Of a stretch of 64,000 bases of DNA, positions 1 through 12,132 are shown piece by piece. The notes under the pieces are model-generated. The model had not been told where the DNA came from. It saw nothing but the letters and a program-made list of their open reading frames with translations, and made no database searches. Origin of the DNA: Cercis canadensis (Eukaryota > Streptophyta > Magnoliopsida > Fabales > Fabaceae); the NCBI GenBank assembly GCA_003255065.1, contig QAOA01001798.1, positions 118,281 through 182,280 on the forward strand, read 5' to 3'. The position numbers and the translations under genes were made by a program. Within the stretch, counting starts at the first letter, position 1; the number at the start of each line of letters is the position of its first letter.

Positions 1-296
1 TCGCTGACAATTTCGTCCTCAAATTATGGTTCCATACGATAAATTAGTCATCGAATTATGTTCACTGACAATTTTGTCCTCGAATTATGGTTCCATACAA
101 CAAATTAGTTTTCAGTTGAAGACTAATTTGTCGTATGAAATCATAATTCGATGATTAAATTGTCAGCGAACATAATTCGAGAACTAATATTTGTTGTACG
201 GAACCATAATTCGAGTACAAAATTGTCAAAGAATATTTTTTGGGGACTAACTTGTCAATCGCTGAATTTTTCAGGGACTAAAAAGGAGTTTAACTC
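1..296. mobile_element. Foldback (MITE-like) element, left part outside the window
   Basis: The sequence folds back on itself around position 120: blocks such as 'attatggttccatac' on the left recur as reverse complement on the right. The right end, 'gggactaaaaaggagtttaactc', closely matches the right end of the foldback element at 23348-23702, so both belong to one family of non-autonomous elements. The left terminus and its target duplication lie outside the window. It carries no coding capacity. Confidence 0.6.
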
Positions 297-890
297 TAAC
301 AAATATCCATACATAGCCACGCATGGTGTGACGAAAGGAATTTTGGATCTGTTTGAGTTAGTGAAACTGAAAGATCGATATTGGATAGCCAGAAAGAGAC
401 TTTGCATCATGCAGGAGTGAGAGAGCTTTAGCCACAGGAAGGAGGAGACGCGAGGAATATGCCATTGTTTTGGAGTCGCAAACGTTGGTAAAGACAGGTA
501 TAAAAATCCGACGGCTAGGGTTTTCGTAAGAGTAATTAAGGGGACAAAGAGCTTAAAGGTGAGTTTTAGTTGGAAAGACAAAAAACCCTAAAAAAAAATA
601 TTGAAAAAGGAGAGTACTTTTGGCAATCTAAAAATTTCTGCCATCCATACGTTTATATATAGTACAAATATGGATAAACTGTTCTTTTTGTAAACAAAAT
701 ATAATTATGAAAGAATTGCTTATCTCATTTTATTGATGTATGATATTTAAATTATACAAGTATAAGATGATACAATATTACAAATAATATTCTGCAAGTT
801 TGAATCTAAACTTATACAACAACCTAACAAACTTAAAACATATTTTTTAGAATATATAGCAGTTATAACAACTTGAATATTTGAATTTTC
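297..890. other. AT-rich intergenic stretch, no gene seen
   Basis: Short open frames on both strands overlap here without codon structure, splice logic or a recognisable domain. I see nothing functional. Confidence 0.4.
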
Positions 891-894
891 AAGT

Positions 895-1240
895 GGTAGT
901 TACTACATCGATACGCCCCTGCAAGATGGTGGAGGATGGTACAATATCAATCTTGGACATAAAAAACTTGTGTATAGGTCTTGATAGCAGTTTTGTTAAA
1001 AGACTAGCTAATTGGTGACTTGAAGGAATTTACTAGAAATCATAAGGGACTTGTTGGCTACTAGATCCCACACAAAATGATAGTCTATGATAATGTGCTT
1101 CATCCTTTAGTGAAAGACAGGATTTGTACAAAGATAAGTGACACCACCTAGGACTACACAAAAACATTACAAAGAAGCTCGTTCCATTTAAATTTGCATG
1201 TAAAAGGCTCAATGCCACCTGAGGAGTTTCATACAAACAA
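895..1240 (-). pseudogene. Ty1/copia polyprotein C-terminus (RNase H end), degenerate
   Basis: On the minus strand, one frame around 1000-1150 contains 'NPVFH', 'RMKHI' and 'IDYHFV' followed by a degenerate 'LASLLTKLLSRP'. These are the hallmark residues of the last part of copia-type polyproteins (NPVFHxRTKHIExDYHFVR ... QLADxxTK). In-frame stops interrupt it, for example directly after NPVFH and again before LASLLTK. The rest of the reverse transcriptase and both LTRs are not recognisable nearby. It abuts a LINE-like RNase H fragment on the same strand, so it is a composite relic. Confidence 0.7.
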
Positions 1241-1530
1241 ATAACATCCAAAACACTCCAATTGCCAAATTCAGAAGACTGCAAGCTGCATAGTTTCCCT
1301 CCTGATATGTATGGCGTAAGGAAATTGTCCAAGGATGAGCAAGAAGATGTATAATGCTAGCTACCAGAGGAAAGCGAGGACATTCAGAACTACAACCTTT
1401 GTCTATAAGCTCCCATGCACATTTTAAATCCACCTCAAGGATAATCTTTCTATGGTCTTTATCCCTAGCAAGCTTTAAACCAGAAAAGGAAGCCCATAGT
1501 TCAGCAAGCTTTATATATTAACGTTTTCAT
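1209..1530 (-). pseudogene. RNase H-like fragment of LINE (non-LTR) type
   Basis: The minus-strand frame reads roughly 'AELWASFSGLKLARDK', then 'IILEVDLKCAWELIDKG', then 'ISLRHTYQEGNYAACSLLNLA'. This is the pattern of the plant LINE-associated RNase H domain: KAExxAxxxGLxLA, then an ExDS-like acidic motif, then HxxREGNxxADxLA. The expected second acidic residue of the EGNxxAD motif is replaced by Cys, and only the domain end is present, so it is non-functional. It runs directly into the copia relic at 895-1240. Confidence 0.6.
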
Positions 1531-1539
1531 AGTTTAGCC

Positions 1540-3411
1540 TAGAAAAAATAGCTTCATTAGGATCATGAAATGTTTGTTACTCATAATACGATACTTAACC
1601 ACAAGTCTAGACCAAACATGGTCGTGAACTTATGACTTTTGAAGTTAAACGAAAGAAAAATAATAAATATCTTAATTTCCCTTCTAATTAAAGAAAAGGA
1701 ACAAAATAAAATCTAAAATAAGTCATATTTCAGTAAACATGTCAAATCCCTTAGTTTTTTTTTTTTTTTTTTCAAATACAGCTACAACTTTAAATATAAA
1801 ATTCACAAACTTTAAAGACAACCTTAATACTACTCGATTATAAATTATTAATAATAATTAAATTTTATATGTAAAAATTATATAAACAATACATCAAGAA
1901 CACATTATATCTTGATAGAAAACTCATGTGACAAAAAATAATAATTTAACCTATTTATCACCGACGATCATAAGGACCTAAACTATAAAATTCCATAATA
2001 AATAGCATGATTATTCAGTTGCGAACTTGCATTATACATAGTACCAAAAGTCCTCTTCGAAAACTACTTATAAGAGAACCCACAATGGTATTGGTTCATT
2101 AAAAGGCAAAAACGTAGCTGCCTCCTTGCATTAATGAGGCACATCATCCTTTATCCTTATCCTGCATCATTCGGCTAAAAGGTCGAAACCTTTACCATTT
2201 AGCTCAGATTCAATGGCTCTATATTATATTATTTATGACAACGAGGATGGGGAAGTACTTGTTGTTCTTGACATCTTCATTGTCCTCAAAGCATATATAA
2301 ATGAAAACTGCATAAGAAACTTATTTTTCTTCTCCTGTCAAAAAGAAAAAAGACAGTAGAAGATTAAATGTAGCTATTTATTGATCTACTATTTTTTCTT
2401 TTTCGTCCCTTGAGCTATTTTTCTGGGTAAATTGATTAACATAAACTATTTATTAAAATAGAGCGCAAAATATTTATTAAAATAGTGCACTTTTAGTTAT
2501 TTTATTCATGAGATACGGATAAGATGAGTCACGCTATTTTCTAAGTAGCGTGCCCCCCTCCTCTCTCTCTCTCCTTAGAGTCACGCTATTTACAAGGTAG
2601 CATAACTTCTTCTTCTACGTGCTTATCAATAATTTAATCAAAATTACCCCAAATCGATAAATAGTTTACAAACTACTCCATTAACGTAAGTACTTTGTAG
2701 AACTGTAATTTTTAGTCATCTTCCCATTTTTCTGTTTCGTAACATCTTTAATCTTGTCCTTTTTTTATGAAGATGAAATTTGATCTTAAGTCCTTGTAAT
2801 CGCTACAAGAGATTTTATCATGTTAGTCTCTTCCCACATAATATACAAGTTGAATGCATGTTTTGTGAACTAAAATCCGTGCTCACCTAAGAGTAGAATG
2901 ATAACATCGAATTCATCAATCTAGTTATTCAAAATTCATATAATCCACATATTACATACGTATTTCATAATTTCTGAAAAATAACTTGCATTTTACGTCT
3001 CAATGCCAAGGAAATATGAAAAACAAAAACACGTTTAATTAGAAATCCACATAAAAATTAGCGTATACAAAATTATGTATCATTTTAAAAGTTAAACTTA
3101 TACTTAATTTCTTTCAAAATAGAACTCAAATTGTAAACTGCAAGGTTTAAAGTGGATTAACTATGAATTTTGATGATTAAATAACTTACAAGAAAATAAA
3201 ACCTTGCACATTAATCCTTCTGTGAATAAAGAAAGTGCTATTAGACTCACAAGGGCTTCACCCGTTGGTGAATGGATGTCTTTATGATAGTGTGCAACAG
3301 TTAAACAAAAGGGTTGTCAAAAGATTTTTTACTTTTTTTTAAAAAAAAAGACATTTACGAATGCAAACATGTCTCATTATAATTTATTGTCGAAAGAAGG
3401 AAATGGGTTTT
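1540..3411. other. AT-rich intergenic DNA with element debris
   Basis: No gene is supported. Positions 2530-2620 hold two copies of 'gtcacgctatttt(c)-aa-gtagc(g)' in a local inverted/direct arrangement, separated by a CT run, which looks like the core of a decayed MITE. Poly-A and poly-T tracts occur at 1757 and 3327. Confidence 0.3.
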
Positions 3412-4731
3412 ATTTACTCATCCAATGCTCACTTACGAGGTCTAAAGGTTTAATATGGTGATTGTAGATATCTCATACTCGACCCAATTGTATTCAGGCT
3501 CATTTTAGCTAAATGTTCATATCATCAAATCTCTATTTGTCTTCCATATCCCTTAGTAATCACCTATAAATAATCTCATGCCACAAGTATAAGGACTTTG
3601 GTTTTACTTCAGCATTTGATATACTATCTAGCTTGGACTGTGCTAACTTAAATATCGGAGCTCAGGTATCACCACCCGACTCTTGATCATCTATTGTTGT
3701 GTAGTTATTACACGTCAATTCGGTTTTACCCATTTCGGACCACCAGCTCAAATCAGGCATCGTCAGTGATAAAGATGCAATATGTTTATTTGAGTCAACC
3801 AATATTCAAATCTTGGGACTAATATCCAAAAAAAAAAAATCTTGAATAAACCAGGCGAAAGTATAGTGTGCCCTTAAAATTTTTCAAAGAGAGACTTAAT
3901 GTCAATATGCAAAACTTGACTCAAAGATAATTGCCCCTTAAAAGAAAGAAAAGCCCACTCACAAAGATGAATATTACAAAATCCAGATGGGTGGGGATTT
4001 TACTAAGGGAATGAGGAGCACCCTCTTTCCCTTCAGCGTCCCTACTTTCCTTAAGTACTATATGGGCACGNATTTACTCATCCAATGCTCACTTACGAGA
4101 TCTAAAGGTTTAATATGGTGATTGTAAATACCCCATACTCGACCCAATTGTATTCAGGTTCATTTTAGCTAAATGTTTATATCATCAAATCTTTATATGT
4201 CTTCCATATCCCTTAGTAATCACCTATAAATAACCTCATGCCACAGGTATAAGGACTTTGGTTTTATTTCAGCATTTGATATACTATCTAGCTCGGACTG
4301 TGCTAACTTAAATATCAGAGCTCAGGTATCACCACCCGACTCTTGACCATCTATTGTTGTGTAGTTATTACATGTCAATTCGGCTTTACCCATCTCCAGA
4401 CCACCAGCTCAAATCAGGCATCGTCAGTGATAAAGATGCAATATGTTTATTTGAGTCAACCAATATTCAAATCTTAGGACTAATATCCAAAAAAAAAAAA
4501 TCTTGAATAAACCAGGCGAAAGTATAGTGTGCCCTTAAAATTTTTCAAAGAGAGACTTAATGTCAATATGCAAAACTTGACTCAAAGATAATTGCCCCTT
4601 AAAAGAAAGAAAAGCCCACTCACAAAGATGAATATTACAAAATCCAGATGGGTGGGGATTTTACTAAGGGAATGAGGAGCACCCTCTTTCCCTTCAGCGT
4701 CCCTACTTTCCTTAAGTACTATATGGGCACG
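3412..4731. repeat. 660-bp direct duplication around an assembly join (n at 4071)
   Basis: Positions 3412-4070 are repeated almost exactly at 4072-4731, with scattered single-base differences, and the single n sits exactly between them. Copy 1 ends and copy 2 continues into unique sequence at the same 'atatgggcacg'. This is the signature of two overlapping contig ends from the two parental haplotypes placed in tandem rather than merged. A short open frame at 4648-4893 lies partly in the second copy and has no recognisable domain. Confidence 0.75.
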
Positions 4732-5473
4732 TCGTCTTCTTTTTACCCATTTGTCAACTATCTTTACTTTTGGCGAATGCCTACCTCACGTGGTGTGCAA
4801 AGTGCAACAAAAGGGATGCATTTGCAGGGAATGTCAAGTTGTCAACTAGGTCACATTAAGACTCTTTATAGGGAACATTACGTTTTGTTCTAAACTCATG
4901 CTTCTAAAAATATTCCAATAACGTCTAAATAACGAAATACTTGGTTGATGGTATATTATGCTAAAAGATTGGATGAGAATTAAGTTTAAACTGAGTTAGG
5001 TGAGTGATTTAACTATGAGAAAAAGAGGATTAGAACATGAATTAAAGTTCACTTATTTTTTTTTAATTAAATAAAACTCAATTTTCCAACTATGAAAAAA
5101 AAAAATAAGGATTAGAACTTATGACCTCAACATCATTATATACATGACAAACAATTTCAAAATTAATATACAAATATATACTAGCACTGGTATTTCAAAA
5201 ATGTCATGTTTTTGATAAATAGTTCTGAAAAAACACTATAATCAAGAGTCAAACAGCCATCAAGGGCAAGGAACAAAATTTATATTCACCTCTAAAGCAT
5301 AAGAGGAGAAAATATAGTCCTCGAATTAATATTTTCCAAAACATTTCACCCTATCCAATCAAACTCGATAAGGAAACAAGAAAGTAAAGAAAATGTATGC
5401 CATGACTTCCAAGAACTGGCTGAAGTAAAAGCATAGAGGAATATGGCTAACTGCAAACAGTATTATGGAGACA
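4732..5473. other. Intergenic; downstream flank of the gene at 5474-7510
   Basis: AT-rich sequence with no coding signal. The part nearest 5474 should contain the 3' untranslated region of the minus-strand gene, whose stop codon is at 5474-5476; no clear polyadenylation site can be chosen by eye. Confidence 0.35.
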
Positions 5474-7510
5474 TTACTCCTTGTGTTTAAATATTTTCTT
5501 TGATTTTCCTCCTCGAGAATGTTCAGAGGACATTGAGGAATTGCCGGTGCTATGACCATGCCCTGTAGACCTAGAAGGTTTAGGTGTACGTCTTCCATTA
5601 GATATGTCTTCATTAGACTGGTCCCCAGACCAGTTTGATTCAGAGACAAATCTTCTTTTTGGAGTATTTGATAACTCGCCAACTTCAGATAAAGAGCTTT
5701 TCTGTCTGCTACTATGAGTTGAAGCTGCATGTCCAGATTGAATAGGAAAATATCGGGATGATGTTGTCCTTGTAATACCAGCAGAACTTTGATTCATTTG
5801 TCTTTTGCTGATCGAATTGACCTTTTCCAGCTCTTTAGGATCAGGGTAATGGGCAATAGAAACTTGCCTTGATATCTTTCCAACTGTTAACATATATATT
5901 GTTCCTTTTAGTGCATAAACTCTTGTCAAGATACATCAAAACAACACCAGTAAAAAAATAGTACAACAACAAACGTAATATTGAGTCTCAAGCCTCGGCA
6001 TGACTGGAAAGGCAGTGGAATACAGTAAGGGCAAATTCAAGATTCAAACCTTACTGAAAGAAAAATAAATAAATAAGGCAACTATAAAACTGTACGAAAC
6101 CAAAAGTAATGTTTTTGAATGACAGGTAAAAAGAGAAATACGAGGTACCCATCAATTTCACTCCATATAAATTGATAACCTACTAAATATAATAGATCTT
6201 CCAGGAATACTGGATTCATTCAAAAACTTCTTACAAATAATGAAACGTGGAGAGCATGAATTGAACACAATGTCAAGTTCAGATTAGAGGTTTCTTGGAA
6301 AAAAAGTAGATCGGATGACCAACCACAAATCTAATTAGACAACATACTGCTCAAATATCTTTGATATACTAGCAACTCAAGAAAATAGCATGAATACATG
6401 TGAACTGTTTCAAGATAAAAATGTAAGTATAAGTCAAACAGCCAAAGCTTGAAACACATTGTTTAGCAACACAACTGTCAAAAAGCTCTTACAGTGAACA
6501 TGAAGTAAACAGAAAAATGAACCTTGATCAGATACTACTTAAGTTTGCATTAGATATACTCATCATTCATACTAGATTGGGCTTTCAATGTACAGTTCCT
6601 ACAATCTATATGTAAATATATAAAAAGGAAAGGCCAATACTAGCATACCAATTTTTGGCTCTGTGGAAGAAGAAATAAAAACTGTTGCATCTGACTCTAG
6701 AGCTGAAAAGTTGACCAAATCATATACTTTCCCTGCCAGCAATGACAACATCAAGGATACAGTAGAAACAAAGCAATGACATGGTGCAAACTGCAAAATT
6801 ACAACTTATGCAGTATGCCATTAGGAGATCAATGGTGGCATATTTACCGGATGAACCCTCAAAGCTGGCCAGTTGACCATCATGATGAAGCTTGAGAGAC
6901 AATTCCTGCCCATCAATGTCACCTACTGATTCCTGGCCAACATGAGATACAAGAGAAAAGTAAGAGGATAATGGCGATTATTCAAATAATCTTCTACATC
7001 AGCTGTCACTCTTCCACCATCTAAACCCTGAATCAAAGGAAATTAAGTCCATACAGCTAATTGCAGTTCAATTTCAATTCAGATGCTTGATCTTACATTT
7101 AGTTAATTACACTTTCATGTCAGCCAAAACTATCCTCTATATTACCCATAAAGCAGCAGGTACCCAAACAAGCTCTCTTGGAGGAATTCAAATCCAGAAC
7201 TTTGTTACTTGTACAAGTTCTAACTTCCTGGCTTTTGCTTTATGTTCTGTCTGGTTTTAAATTTTCTCTTTTTCCTCCATTAAATAATTTTTTTTTAAAA
7301 AAAAACTTATTTTTATATTAAAACACAGGGCACTAAAGGTTAGAAACATAACCAAGAATAAAGCAACTGAAGTAACAAACTTACTTGAGAAGGCAACTGA
7401 AGAAGCCAAAGCTCAGTGGAGTCTGTCAAACTAAGATCGATAAGTGGTTCCTTACCATCCTCTTCAAATTCTGGTGGAGGTCTATAACCTTCCACACCGT
7501 CCACATCCAT
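5474..7510 (-). CDS. RPA34.5-like / Mediator-associated protein 2-like nuclear protein
   Basis: Complete four-exon gene: exons 7510-7385, 6932-6848, 6732-6649 and 5883-5474, all GT-AG and in phase, giving 234 residues. I chose the ATG at 7508-7510 ('MDVDGVEGYRPPPEF') because the longer frame above it uses a TTG. The N-terminal half carries 'DSTELWLLQLP', then a beta-rich stretch 'GQELSLKLHHDGQLASFEG' and 'KVYDLVNF'. This TELWL-Q-P pattern is shared by the RNA polymerase I subunit A34.5 family and by the small plant proteins annotated as Mediator-associated protein 2. The last 110 residues are Ser-rich and end in a basic tail (GGKSKKIFKHKE), typical of a disordered nuclear protein. I infer a role in transcription machinery; family assignment is by pattern memory, and no catalytic residues are expected. 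Confidence 0.65.
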
Positions 7511-9471
7511 TGCCTTCACTACCAAATTGGAAGCTAAAGTTGAAACGATGGTGAATTATCAGCAGCACCGTCTCCCTTCAAAACGACTCTAATCAGAAAA
7601 GCCGTTTATATAGAAGCAACTACAGTTCAACCGTTACCAATATCAGACAACTTGGGACAGTATAGTATGGCTTAGTCAGCAAATAACAGAAAATAAAAAA
7701 AAAAATATTCAGCTCCAAAACTAGAGTATAGTTCACAAATTAGTCCTAAATGTAGAGCAATCAAGATGGGCCAACCCGGACTGAATTAGCCCAACCATAT
7801 TTTTGCCAGGCTGGGCCAAATTTTAAACAAGCCAGCAAAATGCTGGTCCAGCTGGCCGCAGTCTAAAATGAAACATCCACAGGCCCTGTTCCCCCCCCCC
7901 CCCCNAAACACCCACAACCAAAGTTGATATCATAAGAAAATAAATCTCATTGAACTAACTGAGATGAAAGTCAAGCCACAAGTCTCAAAAAATTTCAGTG
8001 ATTCATCTCCTGGCACACGCAAAAAAACAAATGCACATAGATATTGTGAAGTACAGATATGAATTTAATCATCAACAACTAATAGCTATTAGTTTTAGGG
8101 TTATAATGCGCTTCTATGGAAGATTCAGTCCAATAGACTGCATAGAAGAAGGAAGATATTATAGAGCATCAGATTGAATTAATAAAAGAAGGAAAATTCT
8201 ACAGTATCTGAAAGGTAAACTATACCTCTCTAGAAATAAGAGAAGATGTGTCTTTGACCAAAAAGCATACTGCTTTGACTATGTCCATGTGGCACATAAA
8301 GATTGGACAATAAACCAAGGCATCATATACATGGGAGGCACCAGAGAAACCTCCATAAAAGAATAGAAGAAGGAGAAGATAAGATAGCAAAAATAAAGGC
8401 CAAGAGACAAAGGAAATTTTTTTGATTGCTTCAGTTATCAGAAGCTTTTTATTCTGTGTTTCAGATCTTTTATAGGCTGGAAGAAATTCAAGAAACTAGA
8501 ATAAAAGGAACATTAAGATCCATCAGTTTCCATGGATAACAAAGAAAGAAATCTAAACTGCCTTCATGGAAATAAGAACAGACAGTTAAAAACCAAACAC
8601 ACTTGCATAATATGCTAAGCAACAGGCTCGTTCTCCACAATCAACAAAACCCTAGACATTGAATGTATAAAAATGTAGGAAACATCATTTGAGAAGCATA
8701 GCTCAAACCAACATCAGTGTCAACCTGAAACCATAATTAGCCATATAAATGCAGTGAGTAATACCAACATGCCTAGTCCTCAGCTTGGAAGTACCTCCCA
8801 GCCACATTCTACTTTTAGAGCTATAATATCATACACTCAAGCCACTTAAGCTGTGAACCTTGTTTGCAGGCTGACTGTGAAATCAATTTGAAGAGTATGC
8901 ATACAAATTCCAAGGCGTGAAAGATTCACCATCTTTACCTCTCTTACTGCAGAAAGTTTATAAAAGCTTGAAGCTACAAACCTAAGAGAGTTCCGTATCT
9001 ATTATCTAACTCTATTTTTAACACATATTGGTGACAAAGTCAAAATTTATATCCCCAGTTCTCCATTGATATGGAAAAGTTACATCCTCGAAGTCCAAGA
9101 TGTGTAAGTGACAATTCTATAATTCACTTCAATTATGAATCCTGAGAAAAATATAGTATAAATCACAACGTACTTAACTAATACCACAAACCCAAGAGCA
9201 CAGACGTACAGCAGGACCAGTAAAGAGGAAAATGTGAAGAAGAAAGATACCCAGGCAATCAAAATGTGAATGATTGGCAAGCCCAGCCCTATGTTGGGCC
9301 AGCGGGCCAGCCAGCCCTAATATAAAAAAGAACCTACCTAAAAGCAATTATTAATTGAGCTTGTAGTGAAGTAGAAACGAAAACAAATACCCCCCTGAAT
9401 CAAAATTTCTCAACATCCAATATCACAGTATATATCCTACAGATTTCTTGAATACTGGTTCAATAAGCATA
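7511..9471. other. Upstream region of the 5474-7510 gene, with element traces
   Basis: No coding exons are supported. A C15 run ends at the single n at 7905, so the join there lies in unsequenceable homopolymer. The GC-rich words 'gatgggccaacccgg' (7766) and 'gttgggccagcgggccagcc' (9294) resemble the subterminal repeats of hAT-type elements elsewhere in the window, so an old element may span part of this stretch. No termini or target duplication could be found. Confidence 0.3.
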
Positions 9472-9479
9472 GACGCCAG

Positions 9480-12044
9480 TAGGGGTGTAATCGGTCTGGT
9501 TCGGTCGGTTTTGCCCAAAAAAGCTGCACAAGTCATTTTTCCAGTTTTGAACAAGAAGAAAGCCAGAAACTGAGAAGACACAAAACGCATAGTTTGATTG
9601 AAAAAGTTGATTAGGCAATTCATATTTCACTTTAGATTTCCAGCTCTGCTAGATCAAGAACAATAAAGAAAAATGGGAATAACGCTTTTCATAGATTTTC
9701 TTCATCAAGAATCAGAATATCATAAACAAATGATGTGGGAATAATGCTTTCAAATGGAAATCTTAAACCAACACTTCCTTTCTAATAAAGTAAAAACGGC
9801 AGAAGCAGCTGCAGCAAATATTAGAACAAACACAGATCAATTGCTGCTATTCATTATTATTTTATTATGTTCTTTGCTGGCATAGTTAGAGAAAAATTAT
9901 TTAACTTCTTCTGCATTTGAGAATTTGACAAGGCTGTAGATTATTAAACTAACAGCAAAGTAAACACGTAATGAAATTGCATGTACAGAGACCCTTTGAG
10001 TTTTTAGGCCCCCGGTCCTCCCCTCCACTTCATGGTAAAAGTTATGGCAAAAGTGTTGACTCTCGGTTAGTTCCACATAAAAGCATCAAACAGAAGATTT
10101 TCATTCATTGCAAATCAAGAGCATGAAATCATCACGATGCAGACACACACACGCACCTGCATGCATGATATACCGTAAAGCTCAGAACATAAGAAAACCA
10201 AGATAGCCTTGAACATATGGTATATAATAAATTAATAACTCATGAGACAACAATGTTGTATTCCAAAGCTAGAAACTTCAAAACTTAAGAAATAATAATA
10301 AAAGGGAAAAAAAAACCTATAGATTGCAAAAACTGGGGGGACTGGTATAAAAGTCTGCCATGTTTTCCAACAAGCATTCCCAACACTGAATAATGCTAAA
10401 ATATGTTTTGGGATCATAATTGTTTTAGTCAAATAAAAGTAAGGAACTGATTAACCACAAAACATCCCATTGCAAAGCAAACATTATTCACTGTGGCGAC
10501 TAGAAAACAAAAAGCATTACGTTTCTAAGACACCTAACTTTAATCATAAGACTGCATTTCCTTCTCCATACCATCCTAGAATTGAAACTGCATGTTAACC
10601 ATTCACATCAAAGGTCCCAACTCTCAAGAGTATCACAGATTCCTGTTTCTAGAAAAGTGGTTTGAATTCCAGTTCTTGAAAGGAATTCTATTTATCACTT
10701 CTTACTTGCCTTTGAAAATGAGAAGCATACCACAACTCTTAATTTAATGCTTACAAGACAAAAAAATGCACACAAAGAGAGCTGAAAAATGCTTACAACA
10801 ATTATTTTCCCTCCTCTGAGGCCTTCTACCACATCTTCAATTGCAAAAATGCATGAACTATTCGGGGTTGAAAACTAGAGGCCTAGATTGGACTGGATGG
10901 AAAAACACAATCCGTGTGGAATTTAGACTTGAAATTTTTTACTAATGATGCATTGAGCAGCCAGTAACATTTCATTTTGAGGTTTTGAATTGTTTAAATC
11001 CGGACAACAATTCTCAGTGAAGTTGAGTTTCAAAGGAAACCACTTTGCATGGAACAATGCACTCCCACTCCATCTCATATCCAACCTTGTTTTCAATGAT
11101 CTAAAGACAACCAGAGAAATCCCATAACCCCCCACTAGGAAGACAATTGTAACAACTGAGTTTTACCAAATACCTCTCCACAAAATGACGGCAAAACATG
11201 AATTATTTGGGTTCTAATATCAAGATGTAACTCCTAAAGTCACATGATACATAGCAACGCCAAAATCCAACAGAATAAATTGGAAAATAAATTAATAAGA
11301 AAATATAAGGATTCAAGCAGAAATGAAATCCAACATATGAAATAAGGGCTAATGTTTAATAACATACTAATGCACCCAAAATATATTACTATTGAAAGTT
11401 GCTAACTGGAAAACAACAAAAATTAATTGTCGCAAAAACTAACTATGTCAAATTGTCGAACAAAGTAAAATAGAAATGAACTACTATGTAAATCCTGAAA
11501 TTATAGCTTACTGCCTTATCCAGCTTCTTGAGTAATGCTGTCACCAAAGGTTCCCGGCCCAAAAACAGCGAGCACAAAGTGACCCCATGGCTGCAACTGA
11601 GAATCGAGGTGCAGAATCAGTTGACTGGGGTTTATAACTATAACAATTAACAGCAAGCTTTTATAGGGTTACTGGATCTATAACGGGGCAGCGAGTCAGC
11701 GACGTCGGAGAAGGAAAGCCACCGCCGAGACTGAGAGTGAAGGGACTGAGGGAGAGGGAGAGGGAGAGTGATGGGGAGAGTTGGGGATTTCCGCGGAAGG
11801 GGAGAAAGAGACCGAGACACAGAGACAAGACTTACGCTTTTCTGTAAAGCGACGTCGTTTTGCTTTATCCGATTCAGTTCGCTTTAAGCTCAATTTTTTT
11901 TTTCACTGAAACCAAGAACCAAACCGACCCTCTCTATTTTTCCAAAAACCAAACTGAGAACCGGACCGACCCCCTTGGTCCGGTTCGATTTTCCTCTAAT
12001 TCAATTTTGTTCAGTTGGTTTGACCGGTTTGACTTACACCCCTA
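9480..12044. mobile_element. hAT-type element, 2565 bp, with TIRs and 8-bp target duplication
   Basis: The left end TAGGGGTGTAATCGG and the right end, reading TTACACCCCTA, form a perfect 11-bp terminal inverted repeat. Flanks are 'gacgccag' (9472-9479) and 'gacgccaa' (12045-12052), an 8-bp target duplication with one mismatch, as expected for hAT. Subterminal DNA is rich in 'ccggttcgg'-like words on both sides. The same left end recurs at 33136. No transposase is recognisable. Inside, near the right end, a CT-rich minus-strand leader (about 11700-11880) contains the palindrome 'acgacgtcgt', and two short stretches (11525-11620 and 10797-10860) end at good GTAAGC donors, so captured gene pieces are possible but not demonstrated. 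Confidence 0.65.
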
Positions 12045-12132
12045 GACGCCAACAATACCAACTACCACCACTCAGCATAATCAAAACTAAACCACATGAA
12101 CAGCCACCTTATTCTAAAGTATGAAAATTTTC

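Noticed and set aside
3412..4731. True tandem duplication of a 660-bp locus
   Set aside because: The n sits exactly between the copies, as at several other joins, so unmerged contig ends are more likely.
10797..10865. Minus-strand stretch reading 'EDVVEGLRGGKIIV' before a GTAAGC donor
   Set aside because: Too short, no compatible partner exon in phase, and no recognised family.
11523..11640. Possible exon on the minus strand reading 'SLFLGREPLVTALLKKLDKA' before a GTAAGC donor
   Set aside because: All three minus frames are open for 20-30 codons here and none matches a family I know, so it is not reported as a gene; it is only mentioned under the hAT element.
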